Made by a program: the position numbers and the translations under genes
In this document: positions 15,945 to 27,742 of the stretch, piece after piece
How the letters are laid out: every line of letters begins with the position of its first letter
Position numbering within the stretch: the first letter of the stretch is position 1
The notes under the pieces: generated by a model
Databases searched by the model: none
Seen by the model: only the letters and a program-made list of their open reading frames with translations
Told to the model about the DNA's origin: nothing
Source: an uncultured Bacteroidota bacterium
GTDB taxonomy: Bacteria > Bacteroidota > Bacteroidia > NS11-12g > UBA9320
NCBI GenBank assembly: GCA_937124965.1
Contig: CAKZLB010000076.1
Span: forward strand, 37,955 to 101,954
DNA length: 64,000 nucleotides
Reading direction: 5' to 3'

Positions 15945-16946
15945 ATGACAAAATTTAAACAGGTTTTTGGAGTTCTATTTGGTTGTTTCGTATTTGCCAA
16001 TGGGTACTCAGTTAATTCGACAGTTGATTACTCAAAAGAACAAAATTGGGCAGTAACTCCAAATGCATACCCGAGTAGTTTAATGGCTCTGATAAAGGAT
16101 TCAATAGTTCCTAACACAGATGTTTTTTATGTTTATCCTACATTATACACACAGAAGAGTGATACGGGTTGGAACATTGCTATTGACAACAAAACACAAC
16201 AGAAAAAAGTGCTAAATTCTGCAGTAAAATACCAAGCCTCAGCATGGGCAAATGCAGGTAAACTTTATGTTCCTTATTACCGACAAGCACACATACGGTC
16301 ATACTCAAATTTGAAAGGTAAAGGAAGAGATGCACTTATGGTTGCTTATTCTGATGTTAAGGCAGCATTTGAATATTACCTCAAAAACTATAACAAGGGT
16401 CGAGGAATAATTCTCGCTGGACATAGTCAAGGCAGCACTCACCTTACTCTTTTAATAAAGGATTTTTTCGACGGGAAACCTTTACAAGACCAACTCATTG
16501 CTGCGTATCTTCCAGGTGTAGGTGTTAAAACAAATGAATTTAACTCAATCGAGCTTTTAACACACCAAGATTCCATTGGAGGTTTTGTTACATGGAACAC
16601 GTTTAAACGTAAATACAAAACACCATTTTATAGGAAATGGTATTCAGGGAAAGCGGCAATTAATCCAGTTACGTGGGATACTCTTAAAACGGCAAATAAG
16701 AAACTTCATAAAGGCTTTTTGTACACCAATGATAAAACATATCGAAATAGTTTTACTACGCACTTAATCAGTGGCGGCGTCTGGATATCAACTCCACGAT
16801 TTCCGCATCGATACTTGGCATTTACGATGAAAAATTATCACATTGGTGATGTAAATCTATTTTGGGAAGATATTAGAATCAATGCTAGAAATAGGGCAAA
16901 AAAGTATCAAACGTTCATCAAGGCACTTTCGAAACCTGAAAATTAA
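15945..16946 (+). CDS. DUF3089 alpha/beta-hydrolase, secreted
   Basis: A 333-residue protein with a signal peptide ('MTKFKQVFGVLFGCFVFANG'). DUF3089 features are clear: 'TDVFYVYPTLYTQKSDTGWN' (about 56-75), 'YYRQAHIRSY' and the nucleophile elbow 'ILAGHSQGSTH' with Ser161, then 'IAAYLPGVGV'. Family members are lipase/esterase-fold enzymes; the substrate is unknown. The gene converges with the glycine-rich T9SS gene, and the two stop codons overlap at 16943-16946. Confidence 0.88.
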   Translation: MTKFKQVFGVLFGCFVFANGYSVNSTVDYSKEQNWAVTPNAYPSSLMALIKDSIVPNTDVFYVYPTLYTQKSDTGWNIAIDNKTQQKKVLNSAVKYQASAWANAGKLYVPYYRQAHIRSYSNLKGKGRDALMVAYSDVKAAFEYYLKNYNKGRGIILAGHSQGSTHLTLLIKDFFDGKPLQDQLIAAYLPGVGVKTNEFNSIELLTHQDSIGGFVTWNTFKRKYKTPFYRKWYSGKAAINPVTWDTLKTANKKLHKGFLYTNDKTYRNSFTTHLISGGVWISTPRFPHRYLAFTMKNYHIGDVNLFWEDIRINARNRAKKYQTFIKALSKPEN

Positions 16947-19048
16947 TATTTTACAAAAGGAATATTGCTTCTCAAACCATCATATTCAATCAATAACACA
17001 TACGCTCCACTTGAAATGCTCAGATTGAGATTTATCTCTTGAATATTCTGGTATTCTTTCTTCACAACAAACTGACCGATTTCGTCAACCAAGGTGAGTT
17101 GAACATTTTCATACTGCATACCCATGTCAATTGTCAAAGCTCCAGAAGTTGGGTTAGGATATACTTTGATAGTTGGGCGATTTGGATTAGTCACAAGGGT
17201 ATCATAACTCGACACCGCATAACACTCGGATGTTGACTCACAACCAGCCTGCGAAATTGTCACAGCATATCTTCCATTATTTTGTGCGACAAAAGACTGA
17301 TTCGTTGCACCTTTAATTGGTTCAGATGTCTCGCAGTCAATCCACTGATATTCAGCATCGTCATTGTTTGACGTTAATAGCGAATCTGAGACACGGATAG
17401 ATGTGTCAAGATCTATTACAGTAAGATTAAAAACCACTGTTGAGTCGCAGTTATATGGGCCAACGTTGGTAAATACTTCGATAGCACCTTGAACTGGAAA
17501 CGTGTACTCTGTTCCGTTGAGTGTTATAGTGTCACCTTTGCAAATCGTTGCATCAAACTTACTCTCCTTTTCCTCTAACACAGTGAGACGAGTTTCAATG
17601 ACACTATCACAACAAGAAACAGTGATTGTATCGTAAAAAACTCCGCTTGTATCAATCCACTCACCTTTTATCATAATTCGATCTCCGGAGCAGATGCTGA
17701 CTTCTTTAATTGTGTTTGGTTTATCACAAGTTGATTCTACAAGTTTTAAACCCGTCAATACAATTCCGTTGCTCCCATTTGTAGCATTGTTGCTCGCACC
17801 AATAGTACAATTACTTTGGGCGGAACTTAGGATAACGCCCGAAGAACCTCCTTGATTTGAAACGTTTACTGAAGTAGGTTGTAGAGCTTTTGAAAACCAA
17901 ACCACTCCTCCTGCACCACCGCCTCCTGGGCCATTGCAATTGACGGTCGATAAATTTTCTACATATCCACCATCACCTCCTTTAGCAGTAATGTTTAACT
18001 GACCGATGAAAGAATTCACTTGTAACAATGCCGTTCCAGCAGCTCCACCACCACCAGCACCATCTAATGAAGTATCCGAAACAATATCACCACTGACATT
18101 AATTGTATTATTATTTGATACAAGTGAATCTGCAACTAGAAAAACGATTCCGCCGCCATTACCACCTGAAGTAGCTGCGTTCGCATTATCTTCATGACCA
18201 GCTCCTCCTCCACCTCCCATGAAAACGCGATTATCGATGGTTGAGTAATTGTTTTGCTTTCCACCAATGCCTGGAGCAGTTGCTCCGCATTTGAACGCAG
18301 ATGATCGTATTCGTTGACCACCAAAACCTCCTGCAGTTGCATTAGCTCCTCCTCCTCCACCACTATTGTGATCATTGCCACCACCGCCGCCATTTGCCTG
18401 AGGTCCACGTCCACCTGTCTTTCCGGTGATATATTTTGCAATACCCTCGCCTTTCATCGCACCCTCTCCAGAATTTATGTCGTAATAGTACTCATCAACA
18501 AAAAAGAACCATACACATGGATATGAAGATGTTGTGGTTTGTCCACCGCGAAAACCTATACCTTGCAGATTTATATCATCCTGTAGTGCCAATTTTCCAG
18601 AACACTTTAATGCCAACACTCCTCCTGTTTTTCCATCCCAAGGCTTTGCTTGTAATGGAGCAGTAACAACAGCGTCAGTGTAACTAGGAACTTGAACTAA
18701 CTGCACGTTACCATCAATCGAATAGGACCTAGAAATGGCAGTGACGATAATTTGAGAGTCATTTAGAATATTACAAACTGAGGTAAACTCATAGTTCCCT
18801 GCATTCTTCATCGCTGTAATATCTCCAAAGCTAGACGTATTCGTTTCGTCAATAATTGCCCCTTGCATTTGAATTATAAGAACCTCATCTGAAACAGTTA
18901 AGTTTCTTGTAGTTTCCATAGTTATCGTGTCTCCTGATATCATTGACACTCGTTCATAGGAATTTACAACCCCAGAAATCATAGTTGTTTGCGCCAAACC
19001 GACAGAATAGCTAAGCATGGTTATGAATATGACAGAGAAATACCTCAA
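16943..19048 (-). CDS. glycine-rich cell-surface protein with T9SS sorting domain
   Basis: About 701 residues. No ATG fits the signal peptide. TTG at 19048 gives a clean signal (MRYFSVIFITMLSYSVGLAQ); TTG 19063 and 19078 are alternatives, but 19078 lies inside a promoter-like box. The centre is unusually rich in glycine clusters of three to five residues separated by short Asn/Ala/Ser stretches (about residues 210-390). Two following Cys-containing beta domains repeat a 'CDS.V...LTV' pattern. The end 'PNRPTIKVYPNPTSGALTIDMG' opens a type A sorting domain for export by T9SS to the outer surface. Function unknown. Confidence 0.85.
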   Translation of the reverse strand: MRYFSVIFITMLSYSVGLAQTTMISGVVNSYERVSMISGDTITMETTRNLTVSDEVLIIQMQGAIIDETNTSSFGDITAMKNAGNYEFTSVCNILNDSQIIVTAISRSYSIDGNVQLVQVPSYTDAVVTAPLQAKPWDGKTGGVLALKCSGKLALQDDINLQGIGFRGGQTTTSSYPCVWFFFVDEYYYDINSGEGAMKGEGIAKYITGKTGGRGPQANGGGGGNDHNSGGGGGANATAGGFGGQRIRSSAFKCGATAPGIGGKQNNYSTIDNRVFMGGGGGAGHEDNANAATSGGNGGGIVFLVADSLVSNNNTINVSGDIVSDTSLDGAGGGGAAGTALLQVNSFIGQLNITAKGGDGGYVENLSTVNCNGPGGGGAGGVVWFSKALQPTSVNVSNQGGSSGVILSSAQSNCTIGASNNATNGSNGIVLTGLKLVESTCDKPNTIKEVSICSGDRIMIKGEWIDTSGVFYDTITVSCCDSVIETRLTVLEEKESKFDATICKGDTITLNGTEYTFPVQGAIEVFTNVGPYNCDSTVVFNLTVIDLDTSIRVSDSLLTSNNDDAEYQWIDCETSEPIKGATNQSFVAQNNGRYAVTISQAGCESTSECYAVSSYDTLVTNPNRPTIKVYPNPTSGALTIDMGMQYENVQLTLVDEIGQFVVKKEYQNIQEINLNLSISSGAYVLLIEYDGLRSNIPFVKY

Positions 19049-19075
19049 GATGATATCATTCAAATAATAGACTTT

Positions 19076-19083
19076 CAAATCTA
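19076..19083 (-). promoter_or_regulatory. -7 box TAGATTTG
   Basis: TAGATTTG on the minus strand fits TAnnTTTG and lies about 28 bases before the preferred start at 19048. No good TTG is found at the expected distance, so the call is weak. Confidence 0.3.
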
Positions 19084-19273
19084 AGTATTTATAAATGGTC
19101 TTGAAACCTTAGAAGATTGATAGATTAGGTTCTGTGCGATGAGTTTTAAATTGTATTGATGATAAACTTTTCACCCTTATAGTAAATATGACTTTAAGTT
19201 GATTACATTTGTTTAACATGACAGTGATATTCAATTTATAAGTCATTGTCTTTAATGATATAATTTAATAAAT

Positions 19274-20071
19274 ATGAAAAAAGTAGTACTCCTTTTAATC
19301 TCAGTAAGTTGCTTAACCTTGAGTTATGGACAAAATGTACCTATTGATTTTGAAGCTGGTGGACATGGAGCTGATTGGAATTGGAAAATGTTTGAAAATG
19401 ACAGTGATCCTGCAATTGAAATCGTTGATAATCCAGACAAAACAGGTTACAACACATCATCAAAATGTGTAAAATTTACAGCACTAAAAGCTGGAAAACC
19501 ATACGCAGGATGTGAGTCCTTGCATGGAGCAGGTATTGGCACTTGGACCATTGACGCAACGAACTCTACAATCCGAATTTCTGTATGGAAATCAACAATT
19601 AGCGACGTAGGAATCAAATTAGTACGAGCTGACAATTGGTCACTCGGAGAAATTAAAATACCAAACACGAAGGTTAACGAATGGGAACAACTCACTTTTG
19701 ACTTTTCTGCTCATATCGGAAACACGTATGATCAAATCGTAATCTTTCCAGACTTTTCAGAAAGGTCGGAAGATCAAGTAATCTATTTTGACAATATTTA
19801 CGGAGACGTAGCAACAAACAGTTCTGTTGAAACAGTTAAGACTAATTTCATTACTGTAAGCTCGAAAACGGCTACGGATGAAGTAATTGTACGAGCTAAC
19901 AATCAAATTGACAATGTGAACATTTACACTTTAAACGGTGTACTTGTAAAAACACAAGGTAACGTTGATTCAACTGAATCTACTATAAACGTGAGCGAAT
20001 TAAGTGCAGGGATGTACATCCTTAAAGCGACTGTTGACGGACAAGTAGTTACAGAAAAGTTCCTCAAATAG
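19274..20071 (+). CDS. secreted carbohydrate-binding-like protein with T9SS sorting domain
   Basis: A 265-residue protein with signal peptide 'MKKVVLLLISVSCLTLSYGQ'. Residues 20-175 look like a jelly-roll carbohydrate-binding module of the kind found in Bacteroidota glycanases ('IDFEAGGHGADWNWKMFEND', 'WEQLTFDFSAHIG', 'QVIYFDNIYG'). The last 75 residues are a type A sorting domain ('NVNIYTLNGVLVKTQG', 'LSAGMYILKATVDGQVVTEKFLK'). No catalytic domain is attached, so it is probably a surface binding protein. Single gene with its own terminator. Confidence 0.85.
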   Translation: MKKVVLLLISVSCLTLSYGQNVPIDFEAGGHGADWNWKMFENDSDPAIEIVDNPDKTGYNTSSKCVKFTALKAGKPYAGCESLHGAGIGTWTIDATNSTIRISVWKSTISDVGIKLVRADNWSLGEIKIPNTKVNEWEQLTFDFSAHIGNTYDQIVIFPDFSERSEDQVIYFDNIYGDVATNSSVETVKTNFITVSSKTATDEVIVRANNQIDNVNIYTLNGVLVKTQGNVDSTESTINVSELSAGMYILKATVDGQVVTEKFLK

Positions 20072-20092
20072 AACCAATTATTACACAAATAG

Positions 20093-20130
20093 AAAAGCAG
20101 CTTAGAACACCTCTAAGCTGCTTTTTTTTT
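20093..20130 (+). terminator. Rho-independent terminator
   Basis: AAAGCAGCTTAGA pairs with TCTAAGCTGCTTT across a five-base loop, followed by nine or more T. It ends the gene that stops at 20071. Confidence 0.92.
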
Positions 20131-20151
20131 CAACCTACTAGCCATGGCGTT

Positions 20152-20730
20152 TCAACGTTTCACAGCAACCTTATCACCAATGTTTCGCTTGAGAAAGTCC
20201 AACACTTTCGCTGGTTGAGCAATTAAGAAATATCCATACTCGACCGTGTCTCCATTTGTATGAAAGATTAATTCTGAGTCTGAAACCTCAACTTTATCAA
20301 TCTGGTCATAAACAAGCTTTTTATCACGTCCATATCTTTTGTAAATCAGATGATCTTGGAATAAAAGTAATTCATAATCATGATAAACGGTCAAACTAAT
20401 TACCACGTGTAAAACACCTAAATAGCCCAATGTCCCTAATCCAAAATAAGATATACTGTAACTTGATGGATTAAAACCCATTGTAAAAAACACTACCCCC
20501 AAAACCGCACTTAAAACGTTAAATAAACTATTGAAACGGTTATTTTTCTTCAACTTAATGGCTTTCATACTTCTTGAAAGTGATCTGAATTTCAAGTGGT
20601 CGTACATAAAAAAGGCGGATAATAAAAATGTCCCTATCGGAAGCATTACACCAGTGTTAAAGAGTTTAAACACTCCATATGTCACCAAGTAAATACCAAT
20701 CACCAACACTTGTTTTACAATAATTTTCAT
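20152..20730 (-). CDS. hypothetical membrane protein
   Basis: 192 residues from ATG 20730 (a GTG two codons upstream is possible). Four hydrophobic segments are visible: 'VLVIGIYLVTYGVFKLF', 'LPIGTFLLSAFFMY', 'NVLSAVLGVVFFTMGF' and 'LGTLGYLGVLHVVISLTVY'. They are followed by a soluble C-terminal region of about 75 residues whose beta strands ('DHLIYKRYGRDKKLVYDQIDKVEV') resemble small PH-like domains of bacterial membrane proteins. No function is known. It sits 31 bases after the dehydrogenase gene on the same strand and may be co-transcribed. Confidence 0.6.
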   Translation of the reverse strand: MKIIVKQVLVIGIYLVTYGVFKLFNTGVMLPIGTFLLSAFFMYDHLKFRSLSRSMKAIKLKKNNRFNSLFNVLSAVLGVVFFTMGFNPSSYSISYFGLGTLGYLGVLHVVISLTVYHDYELLLFQDHLIYKRYGRDKKLVYDQIDKVEVSDSELIFHTNGDTVEYGYFLIAQPAKVLDFLKRNIGDKVAVKR

Positions 20731-20760
20731 CGGCACGGTTTCGCTTTAACTCGGTTTATG

Positions 20761-21750
20761 TTAAAATGTTTTCAATTTTTTATAACTAGACTTAATATGC
20801 ACAATCACACTTCCTGTCTTCTTGCCTTGCATGACGTATTCATAAGCTTTAGCAATGTCATTTATGTTATATTTTCGGTCAATTACAGGTTTCAACTTCT
20901 TTGTTGCTAATTGGTTTTGGATGAAAGGCAACGTTTGTTTAATGGGAAAAGGAACCGGAAAAACAACTTTCTTTTTCCCTGTTATCGCACTTCGAATAGC
21001 AAAAAACACATTTTGTGCAAATGGACCTAATTCAGAAGAAATATAGACACCATTTTCGGTTAACAACGATTTACATTTCCCAAATGTACTTTTTCCAACG
21101 GCATCAAAAATGTAATCATAGGTTGCAGGTAGTTTAGTAAAGTCGTCTTTAGTGTAATCAATAACCTTATCAGCACCGAGAGACTTTATTAAATCGATGT
21201 TTGGGGTGTTAGCCGTTGCGGTAATGTGAACATCAAACTGTCTGACAAACTGCATTAGCGTGGATCCAATTCCACCTGTTGCCCCATTGATAAACACTTT
21301 TTGTCCTGATCGAATTTCAACTTTATGAATAAACGAATAAGCATAATGTCCGCCTTCAACGCTTGCTGCCGCATTTTTATAATCAACACCATCAGGAATT
21401 GTAAGCATATTTCCATCATGTTTCAAAACCATATACTCTGCTTGTGACTCTAGGCCCGTATCAAAAAAGCCAAACACTTTGTCACCCCTTTTGAAATGCA
21501 TTACCCCTTTTCCAACTTCGACAATATCACCGGCAAAGTCAGTCCCTAAAATAGGTTTTTGTGGTTTTAAAAATCCAAGAACAAAACGCATGATAAACGG
21601 CTTAGCAGTAAGATTGGCGCAATCTGTTCGATTGACGGTGGTTGCTTTGACCTTAATTAACACCTCAGCATTGGCTGGAACTGGTCTTGCGACCTCTTCA
21701 ACTGTTATGACCGAAGGTGAACCATACTTTTTGCGAATCGCTGCTTTCAT
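20761..21750 (-). CDS. zinc-independent medium-chain dehydrogenase/quinone oxidoreductase
   Basis: A 329-residue MDR-superfamily enzyme. The GroES-like N-terminus reads 'EVLIKVKATTVNRTDC' and 'ILGTDFAGDIVEVGKGV'. The Rossmann nucleotide-binding loop is 'FINGATGGIGSTLMQF' (about residues 149-164). The structural-zinc cysteine cluster of true alcohol dehydrogenases is absent, pointing to an NADPH:quinone or enoyl reductase. The substrate cannot be predicted. It is preceded by a divergent-free gap of 54 bases after the membrane protein at 21805-22398, so it could be part of the same transcript. Confidence 0.92.
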   Translation of the reverse strand: MKAAIRKKYGSPSVITVEEVARPVPANAEVLIKVKATTVNRTDCANLTAKPFIMRFVLGFLKPQKPILGTDFAGDIVEVGKGVMHFKRGDKVFGFFDTGLESQAEYMVLKHDGNMLTIPDGVDYKNAAASVEGGHYAYSFIHKVEIRSGQKVFINGATGGIGSTLMQFVRQFDVHITATANTPNIDLIKSLGADKVIDYTKDDFTKLPATYDYIFDAVGKSTFGKCKSLLTENGVYISSELGPFAQNVFFAIRSAITGKKKVVFPVPFPIKQTLPFIQNQLATKKLKPVIDRKYNINDIAKAYEYVMQGKKTGSVIVHIKSSYKKLKTF

Positions 21751-21804
21751 AAGGATATTACCAAGCAGTACAATAACAATTATAATTTGAGTAGTTCACA
21801 ACAA

Positions 21805-22398
21805 TCATTTTCGTTCTTCCAGAAGATCTTTAGCTGCGGCAACAGCATTAGGATTTAGAGTATAGTTTTCCGCAATTTTAAGTAATTCCTCATTCGTCTT
21901 TTTTGAAAAGTTTTCTTTGAATGCGTTTCTTTGCTTTTTCTCGTAGGTTAATTTGTTCTCTTTACCTCTAACCATACGTAACACCCATTTAATGAACTTG
22001 GAAAAATATCCTCTATTCATAAGAATATGAATTACCAACAAAAGTAAAAATACAACATCAAAATGTACCTGAAGCTCTGCAATTCCAAAAGATACATCTG
22101 TGCGCACTGGAAGGCAGTTTGCTAAACGAAGTGTGCCTAAGATCAAAAGTATAAAAGTAGCCTTTTGTCCATAGTCAAATCTTATAAATGCTAAGACTGT
22201 TGCTAAAACCAGAAGAGAATAACCTAGTCCATATGAAATAATCGTCTGTGCTTCGGTAAAATATACACCAAAAAATAGTTGAATTACAGCCCCAATCCAG
22301 AGAAGGATCAGCACAACCCAGTTTTTTAGTGTTGGGTTAGGTTTTTTGGGCGAGAATTCTATAACTTCATCATCAAGCAATTGGTCTGATTCTTTCAT
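21805..22398 (-). CDS. hypothetical membrane protein
   Basis: A 197-residue protein. An acidic N-terminus is followed by four hydrophobic segments ('WVVLILLWIGAVIQLFFGVYF', 'IISYGLGYSLLVLATVLAFI', 'ATFILLILGTLRLANCL', 'FDVVFLLLLVIHILM') and a basic cytoplasmic tail with 'RNAFKENFSKKTNEELLKIAENYTLN', which ends in a helix-rich 'AVAAAKDLLEERK'. That last motif (TNEELL.I......L...A...A..LL.ER) occurs at the C-terminus of other Bacteroidota membrane proteins. Function unknown. Confidence 0.6.
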   Translation of the reverse strand: MKESDQLLDDEVIEFSPKKPNPTLKNWVVLILLWIGAVIQLFFGVYFTEAQTIISYGLGYSLLVLATVLAFIRFDYGQKATFILLILGTLRLANCLPVRTDVSFGIAELQVHFDVVFLLLLVIHILMNRGYFSKFIKWVLRMVRGKENKLTYEKKQRNAFKENFSKKTNEELLKIAENYTLNPNAVAAAKDLLEERK

Positions 22399-22423
22399 TT
22401 TTTTCGATTATTATTCGAAAAAA
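22399..22423. promoter_or_regulatory. hairpin immediately before a start codon
   Basis: TTTTTTCGA (22399-22407) and TCGAAAAAA (22415-22423) are a perfect 9-bp inverted repeat with a 7-base loop, directly upstream of the ATG at 22398. In RNA it would cover the ribosome entry region. Confidence 0.45.
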
Positions 22424-22456
22424 CATCAATTGAATTAAAAAGAGCTCAAAAACTAT

Positions 22457-24073
22457 TTATTTCTGTATCACCACTTTTTGGGTTGCTTTTTCAGATGGAG
22501 TTTCAATACTAATTAGATAAGTTCCTCCGTTTTCAAATCCTTTCAGTGCACTTGTGAAAACATTAACACCCACATGTAAATTGGTTAGTACTTTTTCTTC
22601 TAGCTTTTGACCATTTTGGTTATAAACGGTAATCACAGTTTCTTCAATGTCACGTAGGTTAAAGCGAATCGACAAATGCCCATTGCTTGGGTTTGGATAA
22701 ACTTGCATTTTTAAACTACCTATACTTTGTTCGTTGAGTTGATCTATGTTTGAAGATCCATTTTTAACAATGTATACCTTAAAAACCTGGTTGCTGGCCG
22801 AACTTTGAGTTCCGTTATTCGTGAAAAAGATATTGGCTTCTGTACTACTGATTCCACCATAAATATAGCCCACCAATGTACTATCCGATGTAAAATCGTC
22901 AAAGTTAAAAACTCCATTATTATAGGAAGGAACTTTCTCATTTGGAATAAATTCAGCGCTTGCGCCCATCAACGATGGCATTTCAATAGGTAATTTATAT
23001 TCGGCCATGCTTCCATTCGACGTTCGAGTAACTCGAGCAATAGTTTTTACAAAAGGAACGTCGTTATCTTGAATTAAGGTTCCAGCGCTGTCATAATATT
23101 GCGCAATTCCACCGAAGAATATGTTATGCATTTCGTTATCATTCGTAGCATAAATAGGAACTACGGCCCCATGATAATGATTATAATACTGCTGAAAGTT
23201 TTTGTCAACGGCATAACTTGAACTATCCACAGTAACGGAACTTAAAAACGGTAAATCTAGTGTTGGTTGAAACACTCCTGAAAATATTGTAATTCCCTCT
23301 TCCCCATTTGGTAAAATTTGTGGTACAGCATTATAATCACGTCGGTGCAAATTTGCTGCGTCAATCATTGGTGTGAGATGTGTAACTTTTATCGTGGTTC
23401 CATCATCAATAAGTGTAAACTTACGTATTGCTTCGGTATACTCTTGTGTATAACTTCCACCACCCATTGGGTTGTAATCCCCGTCAAACTTATTGCCACA
23501 GAGTAGGTAATATGTGTTGTTTATTTTTTTAAGATGGCCACCGGTAACCGCAAATTCATTATCCGTTATTTGTCTAAAGTGATTAACAATCGACTTAGAA
23601 TTAATAACTGCATCTATGACAGAAGGAACATCTACTGCTGTTAATTGATTAAATGTCATTCTCCTATTCGTTGCAGCATTAAACCCATACCCTCCAATTA
23701 TATATAGATAATCTCCGTCCTGGTGAAACTCCATATTTGTCGAGCTCATTTGTTCTTGAAGGGCTGTCGACAATGAAGTGATTGACATCGTCCAACGTTT
23801 TTTAGCAATGGGATCGACGACTATCAGTTGATTATTATTTCCAGCAACATCAAAAGCTGCCCATGGTTGACGTCGGTGAAGGCCATCTAAGCGGCCACCA
23901 ATAATTAACCATTTACCATCGTGCTGTCCGAATGCATAGGCTTGAAGTCCACCTAAGTCAGTTACCGACATAGGTTCCATATGAACGGTAAAAGGAGCGA
24001 CTTGCGAGTAGCTTAAAAGACTTAATAATAATAGGGAAACTGCTGCAGTTAATTTTGCTGTAATATTTAACAT
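22457..24073 (-). CDS. kelch-like beta-propeller protein with T9SS sorting domain
   Basis: A 538-residue exported protein (signal 'LTAAVSLLLLSLLSYSQ'). The body has kelch-like features such as 'KWLIIGGRLDGLHRR' (about 54-68), 'DGDYLYIIGGYGFN', 'YLLCGNKFDGDYNP' and 'LVGYIYGGISSTEANIF', consistent with a galactose-oxidase-type propeller. The C-terminus 'LKMQVYPNPSNGHLSIRFN' through 'GTYLISIETPSEKATQKVVIQK' is a type A sorting domain, so the protein should be displayed on or released from the surface by T9SS. No enzyme motif is seen. Confidence 0.85.
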   Translation of the reverse strand: MLNITAKLTAAVSLLLLSLLSYSQVAPFTVHMEPMSVTDLGGLQAYAFGQHDGKWLIIGGRLDGLHRRQPWAAFDVAGNNNQLIVVDPIAKKRWTMSITSLSTALQEQMSSTNMEFHQDGDYLYIIGGYGFNAATNRRMTFNQLTAVDVPSVIDAVINSKSIVNHFRQITDNEFAVTGGHLKKINNTYYLLCGNKFDGDYNPMGGGSYTQEYTEAIRKFTLIDDGTTIKVTHLTPMIDAANLHRRDYNAVPQILPNGEEGITIFSGVFQPTLDLPFLSSVTVDSSSYAVDKNFQQYYNHYHGAVVPIYATNDNEMHNIFFGGIAQYYDSAGTLIQDNDVPFVKTIARVTRTSNGSMAEYKLPIEMPSLMGASAEFIPNEKVPSYNNGVFNFDDFTSDSTLVGYIYGGISSTEANIFFTNNGTQSSASNQVFKVYIVKNGSSNIDQLNEQSIGSLKMQVYPNPSNGHLSIRFNLRDIEETVITVYNQNGQKLEEKVLTNLHVGVNVFTSALKGFENGGTYLISIETPSEKATQKVVIQK

Positions 24074-24171
24074 GTTGATATTTATTTAAAATAATATAGA
24101 ATACAAAAATAATAGACCAAAAAGTAAATGCCACTGATATCTATCGTGTGCAATAATGACAAATGATAGGA

Positions 24172-24588
24172 TTACGTGTTCTGGTGACTCCCTTTTGCAA
24201 CCTTCACTTCAACGCTAATTAAAACAACTACCAACAGAATTTCAACAAGAAGATATGCCCAACCTAACACGGTGATTTGTCGGTAATGAAAAATGGCAGC
24301 AAATAATGATATCAAGCAATATAGACTATTCAATAAGGCAATGTGTTTTAATGACTTTCTGAAATCAATATTTTTCGTTACGTAACAAAATCCATCAAAT
24401 AACGCAAACACTAAAGGAAAAATAGCTAAGAAATAAAGAGTGGTTTTCGGGATTCCAAATACGTTCACATATGCGGGTAATACTGCACTTAAAAAGAAGC
24501 CAGACACCAAAGCACCAGCACCATCGATGAGGTGTAGGTTACGCGGTGAGATTACAAATTTGTTTAGTAACTCACCCAGTACTTTCAT
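24172..24588 (-). CDS. small four-helix membrane protein
   Basis: A 138-residue protein with four hydrophobic helices ('IDGAGALVSGFFLSAVLPAYV', 'TTLYFLAIFPLVFALFDGFCYV', 'HIALLNSLYCLISLFAAIF', 'GWAYLLVEILLVVVLISVEV'). The 'HLIDGAGALVSGF' opening is seen in small Bacteroidota membrane proteins of unknown role. It lies 53 bases downstream of katG on the same strand and may share its transcript, but no functional tie is visible. Confidence 0.6.
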   Translation of the reverse strand: MKVLGELLNKFVISPRNLHLIDGAGALVSGFFLSAVLPAYVNVFGIPKTTLYFLAIFPLVFALFDGFCYVTKNIDFRKSLKHIALLNSLYCLISLFAAIFHYRQITVLGWAYLLVEILLVVVLISVEVKVAKGSHQNT

Positions 24589-24641
24589 AATGATTAAAAA
24601 GCTTAATCAACCTTAAACCTTTAGATAATTTCCATTTTGCA

Positions 24642-26813
<2,172 letters not shown>

Positions 26814-26992
26814 TTATTGTTGTTTAATTTAGTGGTTTGATAGGTTAACGTAATAACTAACAGATGAAACCAAATCCTATTTAAATTATATGGGTGAAGT
26901 TAATGGATATTTTTGACAGATGCAGATAATAGTAGATCAATTTGCAGAAAACCCTAACGATTGCCTAAAAGAATTCGTAATGTGAATACCAA

Positions 26993-27742
26993 CTAATTCA
27001 GCGTCTTTATACCATTCTTATATTTCTCTACTTTGTCAATAGTTCCATCTTCATTCCAATACTTCCATTCACCTGTTGGACATTCATACCAGACATAATC
27101 ATACAAGAGACAATCCTGGTACACAAAATACTCTTCACGTTGCTTTTGTCCATTTACATACCAATAAGTCCACTTGCCATTTTTCATTCCATTTTTGTAC
27201 GAGCCCTCTTCCAACTTTTGTCCAGAGTCATACCATTTAGTATATCTGCCATTTAAAGACTGCTCACCATATTCATTTTTCACGTAGTTACATGTTAGAA
27301 TTTTAGAACCACTCAGACTCCAGTATTGCCAGTTACCTGATTTAATCGATACAGAGATATAGTTTCCACTACCCGCGCAACCTAACTCGAACGTTCCTCC
27401 TTCGAAACTACCTTTAGCTCTTAGCCTTCCATTTGGAAAATAAAAACACCATTCTCCGACTAGACTATCGTTAAACATAGTGCCTGATGACATTGTATCT
27501 CCACTTTTGTAAAAAGATGTCCATGTTCCAGATTTTTTTCCGTTTTCACAACTACCAGTTGCTTTTACAGAACCGTCGTCATAGAATAACTCCTCTGCAC
27601 AATTACTATCAACACTAGTTCTGTAAAACGGGAAGGTTATATCATGAAATATCAAAACACTATCCTCCAAATTAGGCAGATCTTGACAAAAAACGTGGTG
27701 CGAAAAACTGGTTATAAGTATTAGGGTTGCAAGGTGTCTCAT
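26993..27742 (-). CDS. YwqK-type (MORN_2) repeat protein, secreted
   Basis: About 249 residues from ATG 27742, which begins the signal peptide 'MRHLATLILITSFSHHVFC'; the frame to 27793 adds an unlikely leader. At least five repeats of the MORN_2 form are visible: 'GSCENGKKSGTWTSFYKSG', 'NDSLVGEWCFYFPNGRL', 'SLNGRYTKWYDSGQKLEEG', 'YKNGMKNGKWTYWYVNGQ' and 'TGEWKYWNEDGTIDKVEKY'. Such proteins are often labelled toxin-antitoxin YwqK antitoxin, but export and isolation make that unlikely here. They probably form an extended beta scaffold. Function unknown. Confidence 0.82.
   Translation of the reverse strand: MRHLATLILITSFSHHVFCQDLPNLEDSVLIFHDITFPFYRTSVDSNCAEELFYDDGSVKATGSCENGKKSGTWTSFYKSGDTMSSGTMFNDSLVGEWCFYFPNGRLRAKGSFEGGTFELGCAGSGNYISVSIKSGNWQYWSLSGSKILTCNYVKNEYGEQSLNGRYTKWYDSGQKLEEGSYKNGMKNGKWTYWYVNGQKQREEYFVYQDCLLYDYVWYECPTGEWKYWNEDGTIDKVEKYKNGIKTLN

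Noticed and set aside
18006..18666. Several open frames overlapping the glycine-rich gene
   Set aside because: Gly-codon repeats keep other frames open; the proteins are low-complexity and the sorting-domain gene is the coherent one.
26993..27742. YwqK-family label as a toxin-antitoxin antitoxin
   Set aside because: The protein is secreted and has no toxin partner; MORN_2 repeats alone do not support that role.
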